Of a stretch of DNA of 64,000 nt, positions 47,072 through 56,188 are shown one piece after another. The stretch lies in NCBI GenBank assembly GCA_005217565.1, contig SJCO01000001.1:561893-625892 (forward strand), given 5' to 3'. Under the pieces are notes generated by a model, which ran no database searches, was not told where the DNA came from, and saw nothing but the letters and a program-made list of their open reading frames with translations. Position numbers and translations under genes: made by a program. Origin of the DNA: Puteibacter caeruleilacunae. Its GTDB lineage: Bacteria; Bacteroidota; Bacteroidia; Bacteroidales; Prolixibacteraceae. Every line of letters starts with the position of its first letter. Within the stretch, counting starts at the first letter, position 1.

Positions 47072-47644
47072 ATGAAAAGGATTTTTTTGGCGTTGGTCGT
47101 AATCGCATTGGCGTTGCCAGCAATGAGTCAGTCGCCTGTAAACTTAGGTTTTAAGGCGGGATTGAATAGTTCGAAGTTTTCAACTAGTGCTGATGGATAT
47201 AACAAAGAAACCATTAATAACTTTTTGGCTGGTGCGTACTTGCGAATTAATATTAGTAGCTTTTATGTGCAACCAGAGGTGTACTTCAATACCAAAGGGG
47301 GAGAGTTGAAAGCTTTGGAGATGAAGAAATCATTCGATATGAATACTGTTGATGTACCATTGTTGGCAGGATACAAGTTGATTGATAAAGCAGGATTTAA
47401 TATTCATGTTAACGCAGGTCCTGTATTGTCGTTTGTAACCGACAAGGATATGAGCGATGAGCTACCTGATACGAAATTTAAAGACAAGATCTTTGGTTTT
47501 CAGTATGGCGCAGGTGTTGATATTGGTGGAGTATCACTTGACTTGAGAATCGAGCATGATGGAAAATCTATCGATACAGATACTTTGTTTAAAGAAGGAA
47601 AAACTAATTCATTTTTGCTTACTTTAGGGTTTAAAATATTCTAA
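47072..47644 (+). CDS. PorT-like outer membrane beta-barrel protein
   Basis: A 190-residue exported protein (signal peptide 1-19, ending AMSQ) with the alternating hydrophobic strands of a small eight-stranded outer membrane barrel (LGFKAGLNSSKF, FLAGAYLRINI, FYVQPEVYFNTKGG, LLAGYKL) and a C-terminal Phe (LGFKIF). It resembles the PorT/OMP_b-brl_2 family. The natural role is unknown. A -7 element TATTTTTG lies at 46910-46917, giving a leader of about 150 bases. It is 11 bases before another barrel gene. Confidence 0.82.
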   Translation: MKRIFLALVVIALALPAMSQSPVNLGFKAGLNSSKFSTSADGYNKETINNFLAGAYLRINISSFYVQPEVYFNTKGGELKALEMKKSFDMNTVDVPLLAGYKLIDKAGFNIHVNAGPVLSFVTDKDMSDELPDTKFKDKIFGFQYGAGVDIGGVSLDLRIEHDGKSIDTDTLFKEGKTNSFLLTLGFKIF

Positions 47645-47655
47645 GATAATTTGTT

Positions 47656-48222
47656 ATGAGAAAGCCAGTATTCATTTTGATTTGTGTGCAGTTGATTTCA
47701 TGTGTGGTGTTGGGACAAGTTAAGGATACTACTCGCGTTATGGACTATTCAACCGAGGTGAGTATTGGTTTTTCTTCTGATTTGGAGGGAGGATCTTCAT
47801 GGTATAGATATATCGCTCCGCAATTGTCGTTTCCAGTGATGGATAAAATGACATTAGATCTCTCTGGTATTTTATCATCAGAGTCATTTAATGATTTTAA
47901 AATCTACGATTGGCAGGGCGGTGGTTATCCTGGATTAAGTACCAACAGACAGAGTTTTGGATTGGACTTTCAAACAACTTATCAGCTTACTGAAAAAACA
48001 GCTTTAGTTGGTTTTGCCTGGTATGATAGGGAAATCGGAGACTGGAATGAGGATATGTATGATCTACCTTCTTTAAATTCGGTTGGTGTTTCTCTATATC
48101 TCGATCATAAGTTTTCTGAAAAGTTCAGTATTGGAGTTGGAGTAGGGGTTCATCGTAATAGTCACCCATTCTGTGATACTTTCTTGCCACATAGCTCTCA
48201 GCGCTACTTAAGAAGGTTTTAA
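47656..48222 (+). CDS. Small secreted barrel-like protein
   Basis: A 188-residue protein with a signal peptide (1-20, ending LGQ) and amphipathic strands (STEVSIGFSSDLEGGSSWYRYI, FQTTYQLTEKTALVGFAWYD, KFSIGVGVGVHRN) suggesting an outer membrane barrel. It lies 11 bases after the PorT-like gene, so the two are likely co-transcribed. The stop codon is directly followed by a terminator. Confidence 0.7.
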   Translation: MRKPVFILICVQLISCVVLGQVKDTTRVMDYSTEVSIGFSSDLEGGSSWYRYIAPQLSFPVMDKMTLDLSGILSSESFNDFKIYDWQGGGYPGLSTNRQSFGLDFQTTYQLTEKTALVGFAWYDREIGDWNEDMYDLPSLNSVGVSLYLDHKFSEKFSIGVGVGVHRNSHPFCDTFLPHSSQRYLRRF

Positions 48223-48256
48223 CCCCTTGCTGAATATTTGAAACTTCAGCAAAGGG
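48223..48256. terminator. Bidirectional terminator between convergent genes
   Basis: CCCCTTGCTGAA (48223-48234) and TTCAGCAAAGGG (48245-48256) form a hairpin with one bulge. Confidence 0.6.
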
Positions 48257-48266
48257 CTAAAAATAT

Positions 48267-49136
48267 TTATTTAGCGTATTTCGCCGCTTTCTCTTTGTTC
48301 TCTATTCGTGTGTAACTTGTAAACAATGCTTTCTTTACAAAGTCAGATGGCTTTGCAGCATATGACTTTTCAAGATATATGATTGCCTTGTTATAGTCGG
48401 TATATGACTTTTTGATCGCATTACGATAATTCGTATAGTCCATACGGGTAGGTTTCTTTAGGTTGTTGTAATGATCTCTACCATTATCGTAAATTGAGGT
48501 AGCTTTGTTGTAATAAACCAACCCTAGCTGTGTGTAGGCACTAGTATATCCAGCATCTTCAGCAAGAATCTGCTCAAATAGTTTTATTGCTTCAGGTACC
48601 TGCTTGTTTTTAGAAAGAGATGATGCTTTCATATACATCAATTTGTGGTCACCTGGTTTGGCCATTAATAAAGTATCGGCAGTAGGTATTGCTTTATCAA
48701 ACTGTCCTGAGTTATAATAAACATAAAGCAACTTTTTGCGGTATTTGTAATCAGCTCCAGGCATAATCTTCATTGCTGCCATTAGTGTATTTGCCTCTTC
48801 TGCAATGTTTTTCTTTTTCTTGCAAAGCGTAATTTGGCGATTAATGATATCTTCATCAGCAAGATTGTTTTTCAAAGCAACAGCATATAATTCAATTGCT
48901 TTATCTACGTTACCACTTTCCTGTGCACATATCCCGGCGATAGAAGCTGTCCAGGCCAATTGACGCTTGTCGTCTGTTCCAATTTTAAAGGCTTCTTCAA
49001 ATTTTGCTAATGCTCCGCTATAATCTTGATTCTCTAACAATTTATTAGCTTCATCAGCTTTCGACTTAAATGTGTCTTGACTAAATAGGTTTGTTGTACA
49101 AAACAACAATGCTACGATTAAAATAATTTGTCTCAT
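48267..49136 (-). CDS. Periplasmic TPR protein
   Basis: A 289-residue exported protein with a signal peptide (residues 1-20, ending FSQ) and at least five tetratricopeptide units over about 22-260 (for example YSGALAKFEEAFKIG, VDKAIELYAVALKNN, YTSAYTQLGLVYYNKA). TPR proteins hold protein complexes together; the partners here are unknown. It is monocistronic on the minus strand. The 300-base gap on its left edge (49137-49437) holds the promoters of both flanking genes. Confidence 0.78.
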   Translation of the reverse strand: MRQIILIVALLFCTTNLFSQDTFKSKADEANKLLENQDYSGALAKFEEAFKIGTDDKRQLAWTASIAGICAQESGNVDKAIELYAVALKNNLADEDIINRQITLCKKKKNIAEEANTLMAAMKIMPGADYKYRKKLLYVYYNSGQFDKAIPTADTLLMAKPGDHKLMYMKASSLSKNKQVPEAIKLFEQILAEDAGYTSAYTQLGLVYYNKATSIYDNGRDHYNNLKKPTRMDYTNYRNAIKKSYTDYNKAIIYLEKSYAAKPSDFVKKALFTSYTRIENKEKAAKYAK

Positions 49137-49437
49137 CTGTATTAGGTATATTAAAATTCCATTTAAATGTTTTCACATTCATCAAAAATGGTGGGATAGT
49201 AAGTCTGATGTTGGACTATGAAGTATCATAGGTCCAGTACAAATATGCACATTATTTGTATTGTTTCCATGCGTTGGCATTTATAATTTTAGTGTTCGAA
49301 ATGCTTTTAAGATGATTGGACTTCATATAACTGTGAGTTGGGGAGGATTGGAGAGATTGTGATATTTTTGATAGTTAGTGGTTTATCGTCTGTGCTATTG
49401 CACTAGTAAGCATCATGAATTGTAATTTTATTGACAA
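49137..49437. other. Intergenic gap with promoter signals
   Basis: No gene is seen. On the plus strand TATTTTTG at 49363-49370 with TTG at 49338-49340 (22-base spacer) is a plausible promoter for the aminotransferase gene. The rest is AT-rich. Confidence 0.45.
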
Positions 49438-50583
49438 ATGAATAGTAGAAAAGTAGATCAAATTTCTCCGTTTATTGTTATGGAAGTGCTCGAAAAAGCT
49501 GCCGAGATGGAGAAGAATGGCACCAATATCATCCACATGGAGGTGGGGGAACCTGATTTTGATGTTCCTGAATGTGTAAAACGTGAAAATGCAAATGCAA
49601 TGACTGAGGGCTATACTCACTATACGCATAGTCTTGGGGATCCCGAATTGCGCAAAGCCATCGCTGAAGATTACAAGAAGAAATATAATGTAGATGTAAA
49701 TCCTGATCAGATTATTGTGACGTCGGGATCTTCTCCTGCAATATTACTTACTTTAGGTGTATTAATTGAACCTGGAGAAGAGGTAATCATATCCGATCCC
49801 GGATATGCTTGCTATGCCAATTTTATTCGTTTTATGGGAGGAGTGCCTGTTACCGTAAAAGTGAATGCCGAAGATGGATTTCAGTATAAACCATCAGAAA
49901 TTGCAGCTCATGTTACAGATAAGACCAGGGCTATTTTTATTAATTCACCAATGAATCCTACTGGTAATCTGTTGAGTGGAGAGGTAATGAAAGAGTTGGC
50001 TGAGTTAAATATCCCTATTGTTTCGGATGAGATTTACCATGGTTTGGTGTATGAGGGACGAGCAGAGTCTATTATGGAGTATACCGATAATGCTTTCGTA
50101 TTAAATGGTTTCTCAAAGTTGTATGCCATGACTGGATTGCGTTTAGGCTATGTGATTATACCTCCGCAATATGTACGTAATATGCAGAAATTGCAACAAA
50201 ACTTGTTTATCTGTGCAGGTTCTACTGTGCAAAGAGCTGCCATTGCAGCTTTAAAGGAGAGTGATGCCGAAGTAGAGACGATGGTAGATACTTACGATGA
50301 ACGTCGTCGTTATTTGATTAGTCGCCTTAAGGAATTAAACTTTGAGATACCTGTAGAGCCTACTGGAGCATTTTACATCTTTGTGAATTGCAAGCACCTA
50401 AGTTCTGATTCCTATAAGTTGGCATTCGATATTCTTGAGAAAGCTCATGTTGGTGTTACTCCTGGTGTTGATTTTGGTGATAATGGAGAGGGCTTCTTGC
50501 GATTCTCTTATGCAAATTCACTGGAGAATATAAAGGAGGGAATGGATCGATTAGAGGCTTATTTGAAGAAACATCATAGTTAA
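49438..50583 (+). CDS. Class I/II aminotransferase, aspartate aminotransferase-like
   Basis: A 381-residue PLP aminotransferase of fold type I. Signatures include GEPDFDVPECV near the start, VTSGSSPAILLTLGVL, NSPMNPTGNLLS with the Asn contacting PLP, and the PLP Lys in LNGFSKLYAMTGLRLGYVI. It probably moves amino groups between aspartate or an aromatic/other amino acid and 2-oxoglutarate; the substrate is not certain. A strong terminator follows. Confidence 0.9.
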   Translation: MNSRKVDQISPFIVMEVLEKAAEMEKNGTNIIHMEVGEPDFDVPECVKRENANAMTEGYTHYTHSLGDPELRKAIAEDYKKKYNVDVNPDQIIVTSGSSPAILLTLGVLIEPGEEVIISDPGYACYANFIRFMGGVPVTVKVNAEDGFQYKPSEIAAHVTDKTRAIFINSPMNPTGNLLSGEVMKELAELNIPIVSDEIYHGLVYEGRAESIMEYTDNAFVLNGFSKLYAMTGLRLGYVIIPPQYVRNMQKLQQNLFICAGSTVQRAAIAALKESDAEVETMVDTYDERRRYLISRLKELNFEIPVEPTGAFYIFVNCKHLSSDSYKLAFDILEKAHVGVTPGVDFGDNGEGFLRFSYANSLENIKEGMDRLEAYLKKHHS

Positions 50584-50590
50584 AGATAAA

Positions 50591-50626
50591 AAAAGAGGAA
50601 GTTGACAATAATCGACTTCCTCTTTT
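50591..50626. terminator. Bidirectional terminator between convergent genes
   Basis: AAAAGAGGAAGTTGA (50591-50605) and TCGACTTCCTCTTTT (50612-50626) form a 15-bp stem with one G-T pair. T-runs on both strands fit termination in both directions. Confidence 0.8.
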
Positions 50627-50630
50627 GAGC

Positions 50631-51146
50631 TTAATATTTTTCCCAGTGACAAATGTCGTCGAGTGATTTTCTTTTCTTCTCTGGAATATCATCTTTCGCA
50701 GGATATCCAAGTGGTAAGATGGCTATTGGTTCAATATGATCAGGTAGTTTAAGGTATTCTCTACATTTTTCAACGTCGAAGTTACATACCCAACAAGTAC
50801 CTAAACCTGCATCTGTTGCTGCAAGTGTCATATGATCAATCGCAATTGAGGCATCTACATCAGTGTGATCTTTTCCATCTGCTTGTCGGTGCCATGCCTG
50901 ATTGTGATCTCCACAAATAACGATGTATACAGGAGCTTGGTTAAACCAGTCTCTATGATATACTTCCTGAAAAGCTTTCGCGTTTTCAGGTTCACTAATA
51001 ATAACAAATTCCCAAGGTTGGAAGTTAACTGCTGATGGTGCAATTCTACCAGCCTCCAAAACTTGTTGGATTAAGTCCTTTGATACAGGCTTGTCAGAAT
51101 AACTGCGAACAGAATATCTTCTTTTTGCAAGGTCAATGAAGTTCAT
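50631..51146 (-). CDS. Nitroreductase family protein
   Basis: A 171-residue FMN-dependent oxidoreductase of the nitroreductase fold. The start MNFIDLAKRRYSVRSYSDKP has the FMN-phosphate Arg/Ser pattern, and APSAVNFQPWEFVIIS and TDAGLGTCWVC follow. Such enzymes use NAD(P)H to reduce nitro compounds or quinones. It is the last gene of a minus-strand run led by msrB (gaps 33, 30 and 30 bases). Confidence 0.9.
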   Translation of the reverse strand: MNFIDLAKRRYSVRSYSDKPVSKDLIQQVLEAGRIAPSAVNFQPWEFVIISEPENAKAFQEVYHRDWFNQAPVYIVICGDHNQAWHRQADGKDHTDVDASIAIDHMTLAATDAGLGTCWVCNFDVEKCREYLKLPDHIEPIAILPLGYPAKDDIPEKKRKSLDDICHWEKY

Positions 51147-51176
51147 AAGTCTAATATTTTTTTGATTGTATATTTT

Positions 51177-51359
51177 TTACATGCCACCACAAAACCAACC
51201 GTCACTTAAACTATCATTCATCTCATTAAGTGCGTCTTGTTCTGCTTGTGTTCCTTTGCAATGATCGCACACAGGTAGATTCACTTCTGTGTTTTTGCAT
51301 GTTGTAGATGGATCAATAGGGCGTTGGCAAACGAAACATTTCTTTGAAAAATCATTCAT
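51177..51359 (-). CDS. Small zinc-ribbon-like protein
   Basis: A 60-residue protein with two CxxC pairs (CFVCQR and CDHCKG) about 20 residues apart, fitting a single zinc-binding ribbon, plus further Cys near the middle and end (WFCGGM). No specific family is recognised. It lies 30 bases from each neighbour and should be co-transcribed with the HD and nitroreductase genes. Confidence 0.7.
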   Translation of the reverse strand: MNDFSKKCFVCQRPIDPSTTCKNTEVNLPVCDHCKGTQAEQDALNEMNDSLSDGWFCGGM

Positions 51360-51389
51360 GTTTACGAAGATCTTAATTTAATCGTGTTT

Positions 51390-51935
51390 TTATAGGAATA
51401 ATTCACACCATTCATCGAATCGGATTACTTGATGTTTTCCATGGCGGGCCATCGAGTTTCTAACCTTCTCTACGCTCTTTTCTTTGTTGATATCACCTCC
51501 TTTAGAAAAAAACTTGTCTGCAAAACAGATGATTTGTTCTTCTAAGGTTAATGGAAGCATATCTCTTACAGGGATAGGTAAATCCTGAAGCATAATATCA
51601 TCTAGAGATAAACCTGCTCCTGTATGGCGTTCACATACTAAGGCATGTTGATGTAGTCCCTCCTGCTCAAGCAACTCTCTACCCAGATATCCATGGCAGA
51701 TATATGAAGCATCTCCATAGCATCCTAAATCAGCAGCATCGGTTTTGAATATACCAATGTCATGTAACATGGCAGCTTCCTGAATGAATTGGATATTAGG
51801 ATTTAAGTCGCGAAGACGATGAGCAATTTCTAGTGCTTTTTGAGTTACCAACTCGCTATGTCTCATCAGAATACCGTAAGCCTTCTCAGTCTTAGGGTAG
51901 TATTTCTGGATAATTTCAACTGGGTTTGTACTCAT
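51390..51935 (-). CDS. HD-domain hydrolase
   Basis: A 181-residue metal-dependent hydrolase of the HD superfamily. Metal ligands are visible as His26 in LMRHSELV, the HD pair in AMLHDIGIF and a later CERHTGAGL; an Asp in FADKFFSKGG completes the set. The residues between resemble the small HDIG proteins that act on nucleotides or other phosphates; the substrate is unknown. It is co-directional with msrB upstream, 33 bases away. Confidence 0.85.
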   Translation of the reverse strand: MSTNPVEIIQKYYPKTEKAYGILMRHSELVTQKALEIAHRLRDLNPNIQFIQEAAMLHDIGIFKTDAADLGCYGDASYICHGYLGRELLEQEGLHQHALVCERHTGAGLSLDDIMLQDLPIPVRDMLPLTLEEQIICFADKFFSKGGDINKEKSVEKVRNSMARHGKHQVIRFDEWCELFL

Positions 51936-51968
51936 ATGACGACAAAAATATAAAAATGTTGGTGATAA

Positions 51969-52484
51969 TCACTCATTATCAGTCGTTTTTTTGCTTCCTT
52001 CACGCGGTACAAACTCCAATGATACAGAATTTACACAGTGACGAACATTTTTATTGGTAAATCCTTCACCAAAGAAAACATGTCCCAGATGACCTCCACA
52101 ATTGGTACAGGTTATCTCAGTACGTCTTCCGTCAGCATCTGGTGTCTGTGTAACTGCTCCATCAACCTCATCATCAAAACTAGGCCATCCACAATGAGAA
52201 TCAAACTTGTCATTTGATCGATAGAGTGGAGCATTGCATCTCTTGCATATATAGGTTCCTGGTTCTTTGTGCTTATAGTACTTACCTGTGAATGCCCGCT
52301 CGGTACCTTTGTCTAATATTACATGTTTTTCAAATGCAGTTAACTCGTTATATTCCATCGTTTCTTTCTTTTTCTTTGTTTGCTTCTTGTCATCAGTAGC
52401 CGCTCCCATTAAGACTATCGCGACCATGAAAAAACTTATAATTCCTATTGCCCTCATAATCCCTCCGTGTTTGTTTTCATGCAT
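51969..52484 (-). CDS. msrB: Peptide-methionine (R)-S-oxide reductase
   Basis: A 171-residue methionine sulfoxide reductase B that repairs the R-isomer of oxidised methionine. Zinc is held by CKRCNAPLY and [10 protein letters not shown], and the catalytic Cys is in [11 protein letters not shown]. An N-terminal hydrophobic stretch ([20 protein letters not shown]) suggests export to the periplasm or membrane; the start may be the Met ten residues in, at 52457. It heads the minus-strand run of four genes. Confidence 0.94.
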   Translation of the reverse strand: MHENKHGGIMRAIGIISFFMVAIVLMGAATDDKKQTKKKKETMEYNELTAFEKHVILDKGTERAFTGKYYKHKEPGTYICKRCNAPLYRSNDKFDSHCGWPSFDDEVDGAVTQTPDADGRRTEITCTNCGGHLGHVFFGEGFTNKNVRHCVNSVSLEFVPREGSKKTTDNE

Positions 52485-52608
52485 AATGACAACATGAATT
52501 GGTCCAAAGTTCGCTGATTTACATCTTTTTAACTTTTTTTAATTGAATGTCTGGGAAGAAAAAAGAGAATAATCATCAATATTTTTAAGCTTTTGGTTAA
52601 AATCAAAT

Positions 52609-52616
52609 TACTTTTG
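52609..52616 (+). promoter_or_regulatory. -7 element of the cobalamin operon
   Basis: TACTTTTG matches the Bacteroidota -7 consensus 71 bases before cobQ. No convincing -33 element and no B12 riboswitch core are seen in the 190-base gap. Confidence 0.4.
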
Positions 52617-52686
52617 CACTCCTAAATTCGAGGATTTTTAAGTCTGAGAATCAAATAATCAAGCAATCTAAAAATCTTTAAAACAG

Positions 52687-54159
52687 ATGGAAAAGCTTCG
52701 ACCAATTATGTTTGTAGGAACCTGCTCAGATGCGGGGAAGAGTATTATAAATACGGGGTTTTGTCGGATTTTTAAGCAGGATGGATATCAACCAGCTCCT
52801 TTTAAAGCTCAAAATATGTCGTTGAATTCATTTGCGACAGTTGATGGATTGGAAATTGGGCGTGCTCAAGCGGTTCAGGCCGAGGCGTGTGGTATTGATT
52901 GTGCGACAGATATGAATCCTGTTTTACTGAAGCCTACTACAGATAAATCGTCACAAGTGGTTTTGAATGGCAAACCTATTGGTAACCAATCGGCTCGAGA
53001 TTATTTTCTTGGGAATAACCGGATGGGATTATTTGAAGAGTCGTGTAAGGCTTTTGAACGATTAGAACAGAAATATAGTCCTGTTGTTTTGGAAGGTGCA
53101 GGCAGTATTTCAGAAATTAACCTGAAGCATCGCGATATTACCAATATGCGAATGGCTAAGGCCGCAGATGCAGCTACTTATTTGGTTGCAGATATTGATA
53201 GAGGAGGTGTTTTTGGTAGTGTATACGGATCAATAATGTTACTTGATGATGATGAGAGGGCATTAATGAAAGGTATTGTAATTAATAAATTCCGGGGGGA
53301 TGCATCCTTGTTTGAGGAAGGAAAGCAGATGTTAGAGGAGCTAACAGGCGTACCTGTTGTTGGAGTTATTCCTTATTATGAAGATATCTTTATTGAGGAA
53401 GAAGATTCTGTGAGTCTTGATAGTAAAAACAAAGATTGCAAAGCTGATAAGGTGAATGTGGCGGTTGTATTAGTTCAACGGATCTCAAATTTTACTGATT
53501 TCAATGCGCTGGAAATGCACCCTGATGTAAATCTTTATTACACAAATAAACCTTCGATGTTGAAAGATGCTGACATTGTTATTCTTCCTGGTTCAAAGAA
53601 CTCCATTTCTGATTTACAACACTTACGTGAAACTGGAATGGCCGATGCAATTGTAAAGGCCTCAAAAGCAGGAAAGACAGTAATCGGAATTTGTGGAGGG
53701 TATCAAATGATGGGCGAGGAGATTCTTGATCCTCTTGGCCTGGAAGGCAATCAGGAGAAAATTATAGGACTCGGATTGTTGCCTGTGACGACAGTTATTG
53801 AGGCGGAGAAAGTTACAGAACAGTGTGTCTTTCAGTTTCTTCAGGAAGAGGGTGACTGTGAGGGATATGAGATTCACATGGGAAATACATCATTCATTGA
53901 TGAGGATAATTTAGCATTAACCAATATAAGAGGAAAAGGTGCTGACGGATGCTTTGTAAGTGATAAATGTTGGGGGTCATACATTCATGGAATCCTCGAC
54001 AATGTTCCAGTGATTAATAAATTGCTTGAACCTTATGAAAAGTCAGATGACAGTACATTTGACTTTAAAGCATTTAAGGAGGAGAATTACGATAAATTGG
54101 CCGATCATATTCGAAAGTATGTGGATATGGATCAAATTTATGAAGTGTTAAAACGCTAA
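52687..54159 (+). CDS. cobQ: Cobyric acid synthase
   Basis: A 490-residue ATP-dependent enzyme amidating the b, d, e and g side chains of adenosylcobyrinic a,c-diamide in B12 synthesis. The N-terminal synthetase domain starts MFVGTCSDAGKS (P-loop-like) with KAQNMSLNSF and the CobB/CobQ features; the C-terminal class I glutaminase-like domain holds the catalytic Cys in IGICGGYQMMGEE and the partner His in SYIHGILDN. It leads a three-gene cobalamin set. Confidence 0.95.
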   Translation: MEKLRPIMFVGTCSDAGKSIINTGFCRIFKQDGYQPAPFKAQNMSLNSFATVDGLEIGRAQAVQAEACGIDCATDMNPVLLKPTTDKSSQVVLNGKPIGNQSARDYFLGNNRMGLFEESCKAFERLEQKYSPVVLEGAGSISEINLKHRDITNMRMAKAADAATYLVADIDRGGVFGSVYGSIMLLDDDERALMKGIVINKFRGDASLFEEGKQMLEELTGVPVVGVIPYYEDIFIEEEDSVSLDSKNKDCKADKVNVAVVLVQRISNFTDFNALEMHPDVNLYYTNKPSMLKDADIVILPGSKNSISDLQHLRETGMADAIVKASKAGKTVIGICGGYQMMGEEILDPLGLEGNQEKIIGLGLLPVTTVIEAEKVTEQCVFQFLQEEGDCEGYEIHMGNTSFIDEDNLALTNIRGKGADGCFVSDKCWGSYIHGILDNVPVINKLLEPYEKSDDSTFDFKAFKEENYDKLADHIRKYVDMDQIYEVLKR

Positions 54160-54203
54160 ATGTGTAGGGACACAATTTCAACGAACAACGAAATTAGACT
54201 GAT

Positions 54204-55232
54204 ATGATATATGGACACGGTGATGATGGTTATCGTTATGGTTCGAAAATAAGAAAGGATTTTAGCTCTAATATTAGTCCACTGACTGATCATACTCGCT
54301 TAAAATCCTATCTGAGTGGTAAGTTAGAGTGTATAAGTAATTATCCTGAACCTGCCGCGGATAAACTAGCAGAAAAGATTGCTGCAATGCATGGGGTGAA
54401 TCCTAAAAATATTCTTGTGACGAACGGAGCAACGGAGGCTTTTTATTTAATTGCATCAGCCTGGGCAAAAAAACGCTCGGCAATTGTTGTTCCAACATTC
54501 AGTGAATATGAGGATTCATGTAAAATTTTCAGACATAAATTAAGCTTTATAAGTGAGGATGAATTTTCGGAAGATATGGAGCTCCATACTGACTTATTAT
54601 GGGTATGTAATCCAAACAATCCTACAGGAAAGTGCTATTCCAAAGATTTTCTATTGAATTATGTTGGGGCGAATGAAAATCGATTGCATATTATTGATGA
54701 GGCATATGGTGATTTGTGTCGCAAACAGGAAACGCTGATTAAATTTGTAGATGATCATAGCAATCTGTTGATTGTACGTTCGTTAACAAAGAATTTCTCT
54801 ATTCCTGGATTGAGGTTGGGATATATCGTAGGTTGTGAAGAATTGATAAATCAGGTTAAGCAGTTCAAAATGCCATGGTCGGTAAATTCATTAGCTATTG
54901 AGGCTGGCTTGTTTCTAGTCAGTAACAATGAAGATCATTCAGTTTATTGGGATATGTTAGTAAGGCAATCTCAAAGATTGCAGGAAGAAATGTCGAAAAT
55001 CGATGGAATAGAAGTAATCCCTTCTGATGTTAATTATTTCTTGCTAAAGCTAACAAAAGGGAGTGCTATAGAGTTGAAGAAGTATTTAATCGATAAATGT
55101 GGAATTCTCATACGTGAGGCTTCAAATTTTAGAGATTTGGATGAGAGGTATTTTCGAATTGCAGTACAAGATAGAAAAAGTAATTTAGAATTAGTGGAGG
55201 CTGTTAAGGTATGGTTGAATATGCAGCAATAG
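54204..55232 (+). CDS. cobD: Threonine-phosphate decarboxylase-like PLP enzyme (CobD type)
   Basis: A 342-residue PLP enzyme related to histidinol-phosphate aminotransferase. Its position between cobQ and cbiB and features such as YGHGDDGYRYG at the start point to L-threonine-O-3-phosphate decarboxylase, which makes aminopropanol phosphate for the nucleotide loop of B12. The PLP Lys is in VRSLTKNFSIPGLRLGYIVG. It overlaps cbiB by 22 bases. Confusion with the other CobD naming is possible. Confidence 0.85.
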   Translation: MIYGHGDDGYRYGSKIRKDFSSNISPLTDHTRLKSYLSGKLECISNYPEPAADKLAEKIAAMHGVNPKNILVTNGATEAFYLIASAWAKKRSAIVVPTFSEYEDSCKIFRHKLSFISEDEFSEDMELHTDLLWVCNPNNPTGKCYSKDFLLNYVGANENRLHIIDEAYGDLCRKQETLIKFVDDHSNLLIVRSLTKNFSIPGLRLGYIVGCEELINQVKQFKMPWSVNSLAIEAGLFLVSNNEDHSVYWDMLVRQSQRLQEEMSKIDGIEVIPSDVNYFLLKLTKGSAIELKKYLIDKCGILIREASNFRDLDERYFRIAVQDRKSNLELVEAVKVWLNMQQ

Positions 55233-56155
55233 GAATTCTTATAGGTGGATACCTGTTAGATTTATCATTTGGAGATCCTCGTTGGATTCCTCATCCTGTT
55301 ATTGGGTATGGAAAAATGATTAGTGCAGGAGATCGATTGCTGAATAAGGGAAGAGGACGAAAGTTAAAGGGAATGCTCATGACCTTATTTTTGGTGCTAG
55401 GAGTGTTTGTTGCTCTTTATTGGTTAATGAATTTCTTGCACGAATGGAATATGATTGCTTATTCAGTTGTAGGACTATTGTTCATGTTTCTCGGACTTGC
55501 CAATAGAAGCCTCATTCAAGAAGGTTGTGAGGTGATCAGACATCTGCATGAAAAGGGATTAGATGCGGGACGCAAGCGACTGTCGTGGATTGTTGGTCGT
55601 GATACTTCTGAATTGTCGGAATCTCAAATTATTAAAGCAGTATTTGAGACAATGAGTGAAAACTTAAGTGATGGAGTAGTAGCTCCCTTGTTCTATTTTG
55701 CTGTGGCTGGAATTCCGGGATTGATGACTTATAAAATGATCAATACATTAGACTCAATGATTGGGTATAAAAGTGATCGTTACCTATATTTTGGACGATT
55801 TGCAGCTCGTTTAGATGATGCAGCTAATTATATCCCGGCCAGAATTACTGCCTTGTTGATGGTGATGGTTTCATTATCCTCAAGGGGATTTGATTATATC
55901 TGGCGATTTGGAAACAAGCATGCCAGTCCGAATGCTGGATATCCCGAAGCTGCACTCGCAGGTATTTTAGATTGTAGATTTGGAGGACCTAATTATTATA
56001 GTGGAAAATTGGTTGATAAGCCATATATTGGAGAAAATGATCGTGAGATTAGTACGAATGAGATAACAAAAGTAGCTAAAATTAATCACCGGGTAACATT
56101 AGTTATGGTGAGTATTGTGGCTGCTTTGATGATGATAAAAGTTATCCAAGGTTGA
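55211..56155 (+). CDS. cbiB: Adenosylcobinamide-phosphate synthase
   Basis: A 314-residue membrane enzyme joining cobyric acid to aminopropanol phosphate. The start holds LDLSFGDPRWIPHPVIGYGKMI, typical of CbiB, and later NTLDSMIGYKSDRYLYFGRFAARLDD is conserved. Four or five hydrophobic segments are visible. Its final codons lie within a perfect 13-bp hairpin. It completes the local cobalamin set; the cobU and cobS functions are not present in the window. Confidence 0.94.
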   Translation: MVEYAAIGILIGGYLLDLSFGDPRWIPHPVIGYGKMISAGDRLLNKGRGRKLKGMLMTLFLVLGVFVALYWLMNFLHEWNMIAYSVVGLLFMFLGLANRSLIQEGCEVIRHLHEKGLDAGRKRLSWIVGRDTSELSESQIIKAVFETMSENLSDGVVAPLFYFAVAGIPGLMTYKMINTLDSMIGYKSDRYLYFGRFAARLDDAANYIPARITALLMVMVSLSSRGFDYIWRFGNKHASPNAGYPEAALAGILDCRFGGPNYYSGKLVDKPYIGENDREISTNEITKVAKINHRVTLVMVSIVAALMMIKVIQG

Positions 56156-56181
56156 TCACTAATGAGACCAACCTTGGATAA
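56142..56181. terminator. Hairpin at the cbiB end, between convergent genes
   Basis: TTATCCAAGGTTG (56142-56154) and CAACCTTGGATAA (56169-56181) form a perfect 13-bp stem; the left arm encodes the last codons and stop of cbiB. It faces the convergent GH18 gene, so it may stop transcription in both directions. Confidence 0.6.
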
Positions 56182-56188
56182 ATTGATG

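Noticed and set aside
52497-52686. A possible cobalamin riboswitch before cobQ
   Set aside because: The gap is too short and I see none of the expected conserved core segments.
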